From an uncultured Oscillospiraceae bacterium (GTDB lineage: Bacteria > Bacillota > Clostridia > Oscillospirales > Acutalibacteraceae): 7,164 nt of DNA. This document shows positions 1 through 5,101 of this stretch, piece after piece. The stretch spans positions 1 to 7,164 of the forward strand of contig USQH01000072.1 in NCBI GenBank assembly GCA_900556765.1. The letters run 5' to 3'. The notes below the pieces were generated by a model. That model did no database searches and was not told where the DNA came from. It was given only the letters and a program-made list of their open reading frames with translations. Position 1 is the first letter of the stretch, and each line of letters begins with the position of its first letter. The translations under genes were made by a program, and so were the position numbers.

Positions 1-471
1 GCCCGGCCGATCCTCCACTTTCGCCTTTGTTCCGCCGATCATTTTGTTGATGAACGATGATTTGCCGACATTCGGAATACCGACGACCATAACTCGCAGT
101 GACTTTCCGCCCATACCCTTTTCCTTGAGTGCAGTAATGCGATCGGCAAGCAGTTTTTTGACCTCCGGAACGAACGCTTTCAGTCCGGTGCCGCTGCGGC
201 AGTCAACAGCCATTGCGCGAACGCCGTCCGATTCAAAGCGGCGCATCCACTTTGCCGTAGCGTCGGGGTCAGCCGCGTCGCATTTATTCAGCAGAATCAG
301 CCGCGGTTTATTATTGACCATTTCGGTCAAATCGGGGTTGCGGCTGGACATCGGCACGCGTGCGTCGACTATTTCCGCGACCGCGTCGATCAGCTTTATC
401 GATTCCTTGATCTGGCGCTTTGTGCGGGTCATATGCCCCGGAAACCACTGTATATCCTGAATATCAGCCAT
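1..471 (-). CDS. rbgA: Ribosome biogenesis GTPase RbgA/YlqF (3' end outside window)
   Basis: This is a circularly permuted GTPase that, in the Bacillus homologue, binds the late 45S precursor of the large ribosomal subunit and helps it mature to 50S. I translated it by hand from the reverse strand, as it runs off the left edge without a stop. Near the N-terminus it has the family signature IQWFPGHM, followed by DARVPMSSRNP. The G motifs come in permuted order: NKCD (G4) first, then the P-loop GIPNVGKSSFIN (G1), then DRPG (switch region) at the very edge. The start is uncertain. The ATG at 471 gives MADIQDIQWFPGHM, close to the usual short N-terminus, with GGAG at 484-487 (spacing 12). The in-frame ATG at 483 almost touches that GGAG, so I prefer 471. 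It lies downstream of rplS, as in Bacillus, but a strong terminator separates them. Confidence 0.93.
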   Translation of the reverse strand, partial: MADIQDIQWFPGHMTRTKRQIKESIKLIDAVAEIVDARVPMSSRNPDLTEMVNNKPRLILLNKCDAADPDATAKWMRRFESDGVRAMAVDCRSGTGLKAFVPEVKKLLADRITALKEKGMGGKSLRVMVVGIPNVGKSSFINKMIGGTKAKVEDRPG

Positions 472-502
472 CTGTATTTTCATCTCCAAGCCGTAAATAA
501 AC

Positions 503-532
503 AAAAAAAGGGACAGGCAGCTGTCCCTTTTT
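503..532 (-). terminator. Intrinsic terminator after rplS (probably bidirectional)
   Basis: A perfect GC-containing stem pairs 510-516 with 521-527 around a 4-nt loop. It is extended by A:T pairs (T-run at 528-532, A-run at 503-509), giving a stem of about 12 bp. Read on the minus strand it ends in seven T residues, 8 bases past the rplS stop codon. The flanking A and T runs mean it could also work on the plus strand. It stands between rplS and rbgA, so rbgA must depend on read-through or on a promoter I did not find. Confidence 0.9.
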
Positions 533-540
533 CTAAAATG

Positions 541-882
541 TTAGATTTTTTCCTTGACCTTAGCTGCTTTACCGACTCTGTCGCGCAGATAATAGAGCTT
601 GGAGCGGCGAACCTTACCTCTGCGGATAATCTTGATATCGGTCACGTTCGGGGAGTGGATGGGGAAAACTCTCTCCACGCCGACACCGTAAGCTACACGG
701 CGAACGGTAAATGTTTCGGCAATGCCGCTGTTATTTTTTGCAATAACGGTGCCCTCGAAGGCCTGGATTCTTTCCTTTTCACCCTCGCGGATCTTAACAC
801 CGATACGAATAACATCACCGATATTAAATTTAGGTTTGTCCTCCTTAAGCATAGGAGCGACGAGTTCCTTCAATGCGTCCAT
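541..882 (-). CDS. rplS: 50S ribosomal protein L19
   Basis: This encodes ribosomal protein L19, which sits at the 30S-50S interface of the large subunit. The 113-residue product has the normal family length of about 115. It contains the typical core FNIGDVIRIGVKIREGEKERIQAFEG, then the basic C-terminal part with TFTVRRVAYGVGVERVFPIHSP and KIIRRGKVRRSKLYYLR. The ATG at 882 is preceded by a strong ribosome binding site, AAAGGAGG (889-896). A separate promoter and a leader of about 135 nt precede it, and an intrinsic terminator follows. In Bacillus rplS closes the rpsP-rimM-trmD operon. Here the upstream neighbour is the DUF2344 gene, so it appears to be its own transcription unit. Confidence 0.98.
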   Translation of the reverse strand: MDALKELVAPMLKEDKPKFNIGDVIRIGVKIREGEKERIQAFEGTVIAKNNSGIAETFTVRRVAYGVGVERVFPIHSPNVTDIKIIRRGKVRRSKLYYLRDRVGKAAKVKEKI

Positions 883-906
883 TATAAAATCCTCCTTTTA
901 ATTTTT

Positions 907-1020
907 CAGACATTCATGCACCCGAGGATACGGACGCAGAGGACTATCCGCTTCAATTGTCGTTTAATAAAAGACGGCAATGACTACCGCCGAAAAGGAT
1001 CGGCGTTTATCACATGCCTG
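907..1020 (-). promoter_or_regulatory. Structured 5' leader of rplS (candidate L19 leader)
   Basis: The leader between the predicted start site (about 1017-1019) and the rplS ribosome binding site can form a closed multi-branch fold. Its first bases, CAGGCAT (1014-1020), pair with ATGTCTG (907-913), giving 7 bp with one G-U, just upstream of the Shine-Dalgarno. Inside are a perfect 6-bp hairpin (1000-1005 with 988-993, 6-nt loop) and a 5-bp stem (945-949 with 926-930). Autoregulatory L19 leaders are known in low-GC Gram-positives, so position and architecture fit that class. I could not compare it with the covariance model, and the first bases of the closing helix depend on the exact start site. 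Confidence 0.5.
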
Positions 1021-1023
1021 AAT

Positions 1024-1052
1024 ATAATACCACACGCAACGGCAGAATGCAA
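1024..1052 (-). promoter_or_regulatory. Sigma-A type promoter of rplS
   Basis: On the minus strand a -35 box TTGCAT (1047-1052) is followed, after exactly 17 bp, by a -10 box TATTAT (1024-1029). The TGG just before the -10 gives an extended -10. The expected start site is near 1017-1019, leaving a leader of about 135 nt before rplS. The -35 begins 14 bases after the DUF2344 stop codon. I see no terminator in between, so read-through from upstream may add to this promoter. Confidence 0.82.
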
Positions 1053-1065
1053 GCATTTTTTTACA

Positions 1066-1698
1066 TCAGGCGAAAACATTCATTTCGCCGTCGTAGATAC
1101 GGCGGCGAACGATCCGTTTTAATGCCAGATCGGCAGAAAATGCGGAAAGAAGCAAAGTCGGATTTACGTTGTCGTTGTTTCCGGCAGGCAAAGTAATGTC
1201 AAGCTGTGTATCGCCGCCGTTCATCTCGGCAGAGCTGCGAACAATCTTTTGCTTCAAATCAATCTGCTTTGTCCCACCTTTTTTTGTGGTCTTTTCAACG
1301 ACTATCTCCGACTGCGAAAGAAAATCGACCAGTTTTGCCAAGCAGTCACCCTTTATCGTTATTGAAAAATCCGCAAACGCTATATCGCTGAACTTTTTAA
1401 CAGGCTCGGCGACCGATGTGATCTCCATACCGTTCGGTGCAACCGATTTGAGCCGCTCCAGCACCTCGTCAAACGGCATATCATCATTAAGGCGAAAATC
1501 GAACGCCTCGCTTTCGCTCTCAAATCCGAGCGAAAGCGGCAATGCAAAGTTTACATACGGATGCTGATTAAAGCCCTCGGTAAACCACACGTCGATATGC
1601 GCCCGCCGCATCATACGCAGTACCACCCTGTTCATGTCAAGGTGGGATATATATTTAAGCTTACCGACCTTATTATAAAACACTCTTACCGTTCGCAC
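1066..1698 (-). CDS. TIGR03936 / DUF2344 family radical SAM-linked protein
   Basis: This member of a conserved family of unknown biochemical role is regularly found beside, or fused to, the TIGR03960 radical SAM protein encoded just upstream. The N-terminal half carries the family hallmarks: VRVFYNKVGKLKYISHLDMNR, then FTEGFNQHPYVNFALPLSLG. I see no signal peptide or membrane segment, so it is probably cytosolic. The start is a judgement call. The longest frame opens at a TTG (1714-1716), but GTG at 1696-1698 has an excellent Shine-Dalgarno, GGGGAGGG (1707-1714), 8 bases upstream, giving 210 residues beginning MRTVRVFYNK. With that start the gene overlaps the radical SAM gene by 26 bp, which suggests translational coupling. 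The two proteins probably work together, perhaps as subunits of one enzyme, but this is inference. Confidence 0.88.
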   Translation of the reverse strand: MRTVRVFYNKVGKLKYISHLDMNRVVLRMMRRAHIDVWFTEGFNQHPYVNFALPLSLGFESESEAFDFRLNDDMPFDEVLERLKSVAPNGMEITSVAEPVKKFSDIAFADFSITIKGDCLAKLVDFLSQSEIVVEKTTKKGGTKQIDLKQKIVRSSAEMNGGDTQLDITLPAGNNDNVNPTLLLSAFSADLALKRIVRRRIYDGEMNVFA

Positions 1699-3520
1699 AG
1701 TATATACCCTCCCCAAACACGGCAGCTCCGCAGCCGGCGCATTTCTGACTGCAGTTTTGCGTTGTTATGCTCTTGTGAGCAAGCTCGTCCTGATGGGCGA
1801 GGAACCGCTTGCTGATACCGAAGTCGATGTGATCCCACGGCATGATCTCGTCATATTCGCGGCGGCGATATGCGTAAAACGCAGGATCAACTCCGCACTC
1901 GTCGAAAGCGGCTTTCCATTTATCGAAATCAAAGAACTCGTCCCATCCGTCAAATTTACATCCTTTTTTCCACGCTGTGTAAATGACATTGCCGACGCGT
2001 CGGTCGCCTCGGGCAAGCACCGCCTCAATAAGCGAAGTGCCACTCATATGCATACTAAGGGAAATTTTACGCGTCTTTATACTCTCAAGCAAATGCTTTT
2101 GCTTTGCTTCAATTGTGTCAAAGTCGTTCTGCGGTTCAAACTGGAACGGCGTAAACGGCTTTGGAATAAATGTCGCGCAGGAGATTGAAACGGTAACGCC
2201 TCTGCCCTTTGGTCTGTCGGGAAGTGAATAAAACAAATCGACAACCTTTTGTGCAAGCTCGGCTATGCCCTCGATATCCTCCATTGTTTCGGTCGGCAGA
2301 CCCATCATAAAGTAGAGCTTCACAGCGGTATAACCGCCGTCAAACGCCACCTTGCAGGTATCAAGGACATCCTTTTCAGTGACATTTTTATTTATTGCGT
2401 CGCGCAAACGCTGTGTGCCCGCCTCCGGTGCAAATGTAAGCCCCGATTTTCGCACCGATGCGACCTTTTCAAGCAGTTCATCGGTAAAATTGTCTATGCG
2501 CAGAGACGGAAGCTGCAAACCGATCTTGTCCTTTTGCGTCCAGGGCAGCAGCTCGGCGAGCAGTTCGTTTATCTGTGAATAATCGGAGGTGGAAAGCGAC
2601 AAAAGCGACAACTCGTCGTAACCGGTATTCTCACAAAGGCACTTTGCCTGTGCGTTAGCAACTCCGGGCGACTTTTCGCGTATGGGGCGGTAAATGAAGC
2701 CTGCCTGGCAAAAGCGGCAGCCGCGAATGCAGCCGCGGTATATCTCCTCAACGGCGCGGTCATGAACGATGTCAAGATACGGTACGACAAAATTGTCAGG
2801 ATAGTGACACTTATCGAGATCGGCAATAATGCGCTTACGCACCGTTGCGGGAGCGTTTTCGCGCGGTGTAACCGATTTTATCGTATGATCGTCGTTATAC
2901 TCAATGTCGTACAGCGACGGAACATACACGCCGTCCAACTGTGCCGCTTCGCGCAAGAAAGTCGCCTTGTCGGAGCCGAGCTTTTTATGCTTGCGGTACA
3001 GCTCCATTATTTCAAGGGTAAGCTCCTCCCCTTCGCCGAGCGAAAAAAGGTCGATGAAGTCGGCAAGCGGCTCGGGATTGCAGGTACACGGGCCGCCGGC
3101 GATAACTATCGGCGACAGCTCGGTACGGTCTGCGGCGCGAACGGGCAGTCCAGCCAGATCAAGGCAATTGAGAATATTGGTATAACACATCTCGTACGGT
3201 ATAGTGAAGCCGATAATGTCAAAATCCTTAATCGGATCGCCGCTTTCAAGGGCGTACAGCGGAATATTATGCTCGCGCATCTGCGCTTCCATATCGTCCC
3301 ACGGCGCAAACACACGTTCACACCACGCCCATTCGGGAGTATTGGCTACCGAGTAGAGTATTTTCATGCCGAGGTGGGACATTCCCACCTCGTAGCTGTC
3401 GGCAAAGCAAAAGGCAAAGCGCACGTCAATCTTACTTTTATCCTTTATTACCGCGCCCTGCTCACCGCCGATATATCTGCCCGGCTTTTGCACCTTTAAC
3501 AATATATCTTCAAGTTCCAT
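1673..3520 (-). CDS. TIGR03960 family radical SAM protein with B12-binding-like N-terminus
   Basis: This is a 615-residue radical SAM enzyme of a conserved family without an established substrate. Residues about 35-160 resemble a cobalamin-binding-type fold, including YEVGMSHLG (43-51) and AGGPCTCNPEPLADF (141-155). I see no clear DxHxxG cobalamin-ligand motif. The radical SAM core starts at about residue 258, with the 4Fe-4S motif CxxxCxxC in RGCIRGCRFCQ (C264, C268, C271). GLTFAPEAGTQRLRDAINK (360-378) is a later conserved core segment. The C-terminus carries a second cysteine set, C590, C594, C597 and C608, which could bind another cluster or metal. The ATG at 3520 has AGGACGG (3527-3533) six bases upstream and its own housekeeping promoter. 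It overlaps the DUF2344 gene. A role in modifying RNA or a protein linked to translation is only a guess from the neighbours. Confidence 0.92.
   Translation of the reverse strand: MELEDILLKVQKPGRYIGGEQGAVIKDKSKIDVRFAFCFADSYEVGMSHLGMKILYSVANTPEWAWCERVFAPWDDMEAQMREHNIPLYALESGDPIKDFDIIGFTIPYEMCYTNILNCLDLAGLPVRAADRTELSPIVIAGGPCTCNPEPLADFIDLFSLGEGEELTLEIMELYRKHKKLGSDKATFLREAAQLDGVYVPSLYDIEYNDDHTIKSVTPRENAPATVRKRIIADLDKCHYPDNFVVPYLDIVHDRAVEEIYRGCIRGCRFCQAGFIYRPIREKSPGVANAQAKCLCENTGYDELSLLSLSTSDYSQINELLAELLPWTQKDKIGLQLPSLRIDNFTDELLEKVASVRKSGLTFAPEAGTQRLRDAINKNVTEKDVLDTCKVAFDGGYTAVKLYFMMGLPTETMEDIEGIAELAQKVVDLFYSLPDRPKGRGVTVSISCATFIPKPFTPFQFEPQNDFDTIEAKQKHLLESIKTRKISLSMHMSGTSLIEAVLARGDRRVGNVIYTAWKKGCKFDGWDEFFDFDKWKAAFDECGVDPAFYAYRRREYDEIMPWDHIDFGISKRFLAHQDELAHKSITTQNCSQKCAGCGAAVFGEGIYCANGKSVL
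3370..3392. repeat. Perfect 10-bp inverted repeat inside the radical SAM gene
   Basis: Bases 3370-3379 are the exact reverse complement of 3383-3392, with a 3-base loop (3380-3382). In the mRNA this is a GC-rich hairpin about 130 nt after the start codon, covering the codons for the conserved peptide YEVGMSHLG with the Met codon in the loop. It has no T-tract, so it is not an intrinsic terminator. It may be an accident of the codons used for a conserved peptide. Confidence 0.85.
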
Positions 3521-3552
3521 TTCATACCGTCCTAAAAAAGAGTTGTACTTCC

Positions 3553-3580
3553 ATTATACCGAAAAGCCGATTTTTTTCAA
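3553..3580 (-). promoter_or_regulatory. Sigma-A type promoter of the radical SAM/DUF2344 pair
   Basis: TTGAAA (3575-3580) and a perfect TATAAT (3553-3558) are spaced by 16 bp on the minus strand. The predicted start near 3546 leaves a leader of about 26 nt before the ATG at 3520. The -35 starts 3 bases after the stop codon of the M50 gene, and I see no terminator hairpin in this 63-bp gap. The radical SAM pair therefore appears to have vegetative expression of its own, plus possible read-through from the protease pair. Confidence 0.85.
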
Positions 3581-3583
3581 CAG

Positions 3584-4174
3584 TCATCTGTGCAGAGCGA
3601 GCGCGTATATCGCAAGATAGACAGCGGCTATAAGCATAGTCGGGTTCTGCTCGGGACCGGCGGCAATATAAATACCGACGGCGAGAAGCATAAACGACAC
3701 TGCAATATCAACCGCTTTTGAAATTATGTAAACCGTTTTACCTTTACAAACAGCACCGAGCAGGCAGCGCAAAATATCGCCGCCGTCCAGTCCCGACAAC
3801 GGCAGCAAATTAAATACGCCGACGACAATTCCGGCAGCGCAAAGCTGTGCCGCAAACGGAGACGCCGAAAAAGGCAAAAGGCAGACCGACAGCACAAAAT
3901 TTGCTGCCGGTCCGGCCGCCGCGACCACAGAACGGGACAGCGCTCCGACGTACAATTGCGTATGCGATATCTGTATTCCGCATAAGCGCAATCTTATCCG
4001 TTTCGGCGGCATTTTCAATGCGTACAGCGCCGCAAGATGTCCCGTCTCATGCACCGCCGCCGCAATAAGCGAAACCGACATCATCCCCGTGCGGTCGGCG
4101 GCGAGCAACAGTGCCAACAGAAACGCGAACGGAAATGTAACGCAGACTTCCGTACCGAAAAAGCGAACGCTCAC
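3584..4174 (-). CDS. spoIVFB: M50 site-2-protease family membrane metalloprotease, SpoIVFB-like
   Basis: This is a probable intramembrane zinc metalloprotease. In Bacillus, SpoIVFB cleaves pro-sigma-K in the mother cell during sporulation. The 196-residue product is very hydrophobic. It has the zinc motif HETGH (H42, E43, H46) in an early membrane segment, a GPAAN motif (88-92), and the third-ligand region NLLPLSGLDGGD (122-133, with D130), in the order expected for this family. The start is GTG at 4174, overlapping the upstream M23 stop as GTGA. There is no convincing Shine-Dalgarno, so translational coupling is likely. Bacillus SpoIVFB is about 288 residues with a C-terminal CBS domain. This protein stops after the membrane core and has no CBS domain, and only 63 bp separate it from the next gene. 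The family is sure; the substrate is inferred from context. Confidence 0.85.
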   Translation of the reverse strand: MSVRFFGTEVCVTFPFAFLLALLLAADRTGMMSVSLIAAAVHETGHLAALYALKMPPKRIRLRLCGIQISHTQLYVGALSRSVVAAAGPAANFVLSVCLLPFSASPFAAQLCAAGIVVGVFNLLPLSGLDGGDILRCLLGAVCKGKTVYIISKAVDIAVSFMLLAVGIYIAAGPEQNPTMLIAAVYLAIYALALHR

Positions 4175-4974
4175 GCCGTCAAAGTGATAGGCAGCAAATT
4201 TAGCGGATTTATACGTTCGTTATTTACGCGCACCTCAAAATGCAGATGCGGTCCGGTTGACGCTCCCGTACTGCCGACAAGCGCTACCGTATCTCCCTGC
4301 GACACCTTGTCACCGGCGCTGACCAGCCGTTTTGAGCAATGCGCGTACAAGGTGCATAATCCGTCGCCGTGGTCAATTATCACATAGTTGCCGTAATCAG
4401 AAGCATAGTCCGAATCGACCACCGTACCGGGCAAAACCGAATATACATCCGATCCGCTTTCTGCACCAAGATCGACACCGCTGTGCAGGCGGTAATTACC
4501 GGATATCGGACTGACGCGATAACCGTATTCACTGGTTATACGGTATGCCGACAGCGGCATTATCATGTTGTTTTTTGCCATTTTGACACTGGAGAGCGCC
4601 TGAACCTTGGCAAAATCGACTATGCAGGCAGACGAATCATCCTCACTCATAACGGCGTACTGTTTCTCCGACGTAGTCTGAGTTTTGCTGACAGCGTCCT
4701 TTGTATCCTCCTTCGGCTTGCTTTCCTGCGGAGAAACGGCAGAGGAAAGCTGTTTCATCACTTCGGCTACCGTCGTTTTGTCCTCGAAATTGGATATGTA
4801 CGCGTTTTTTTCACCGCTGTACAGATCTCCGCCGATAAGGCGCAATGCTCCCGCAAAGAGAAGCACTGCAACGCACACCGCCGTCTGCGTCAATAACAGG
4901 CGCAGCAAGCGATCCTTTACCTTTTTATCCTCATTTTTCGTCATTTCCTCAATCATTTTTTCTCCCGACAACAT
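4171..4974 (-). CDS. Membrane-anchored M23/LytM metallopeptidase, SpoIVFA-like
   Basis: This is a 267-residue protein with a short charged N-terminus, one membrane segment (about 23-47), a polar linker rich in Lys, Glu, Ser and Thr (about 80-115), and a C-terminal LytM domain (about 145-262). The peptidase motifs look complete: HSGVD (H164, D168), YAH (H212) and HLHFE (H243, H245), so it could cut peptidoglycan cross-links outside the membrane. Topology and gene order, directly before an M50 protease with a 4-bp overlap, match spoIVFA, whose Bacillus product holds SpoIVFB inactive. SpoIIQ or a general cell-wall hydrolase are alternatives. The ATG at 4974 has GGGGTGAT upstream and an in-frame stop just before it. 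An ATG at 4956 with GGGAG five bases upstream is also possible. A sigma-E-like promoter precedes it. Confidence 0.85.
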   Translation of the reverse strand: MLSGEKMIEEMTKNEDKKVKDRLLRLLLTQTAVCVAVLLFAGALRLIGGDLYSGEKNAYISNFEDKTTVAEVMKQLSSAVSPQESKPKEDTKDAVSKTQTTSEKQYAVMSEDDSSACIVDFAKVQALSSVKMAKNNMIMPLSAYRITSEYGYRVSPISGNYRLHSGVDLGAESGSDVYSVLPGTVVDSDYASDYGNYVIIDHGDGLCTLYAHCSKRLVSAGDKVSQGDTVALVGSTGASTGPHLHFEVRVNNERINPLNLLPITLTA

Positions 4975-5004
4975 ATATCACCCCTGCATTTTTTATATCG
5001 CTAA

Positions 5005-5033
5005 AATATATGCCGCAAAGGGTAAAAAAATGA
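5005..5033 (-). promoter_or_regulatory. Candidate sigma-E (early mother-cell) promoter
   Basis: On the minus strand CATATATT (5005-5012) matches the Bacillus sigma-E -10 consensus CATACAHT at 7 of 8 positions. TCATTTT (5027-5033) matches the -35 consensus KMATATT at 6 of 7, with 14 bp between. The start site would be near 4998, about 24 nt before the ATG at 4974. I found no well-spaced sigma-A promoter in this gap. The -35 lies in the T-tract of the preceding terminator, so part of the match could come from that T-run. Confidence 0.5.
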
Positions 5034-5068
5034 CACCGACAGCGGATAAAAGCATCACTGCCGGTGTC
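5024..5068 (-). terminator. Intrinsic terminator of the nfnAB operon
   Basis: An 11-bp stem pairs 5032-5042 with 5058-5068 with a single G-U. It can be extended by two more pairs around a loop of about 11 nt. On the minus strand it is followed, after one A, by seven T residues (5024-5030). It begins 33 bases past the nfnB stop codon and separates the nfn genes from the protease pair. Confidence 0.92.
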
Positions 5069-5101
5069 TGTTATTTATATAGAAAATCAGTGCCGTCGTT
5101 A

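Noticed and set aside
1030..1075. Possible terminator after the DUF2344 gene
   Set aside because: Only a 4-bp ATGC/GCAT palindrome with a 2-base loop is present, too weak to call. The region is better explained as the rplS promoter.
433..1122. Plus-strand open frame of 229 codons
   Set aside because: It lies antisense to rplS and its leader and crosses the terminator, promoter and leader. The translation shows no known family features, while rplS on the other strand is certain.
2700..2745. Short direct repeat of CAGCCGCG
   Set aside because: It encodes the two RGC units of RGCIRGCRFC in the radical SAM cluster motif, so it comes from the protein sequence rather than a DNA repeat.
2762..3499. 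Plus-strand open frame of 245 codons
   Set aside because: It is fully antisense to the conserved radical SAM gene, including its motifs. Long antisense frames are expected at this base composition.
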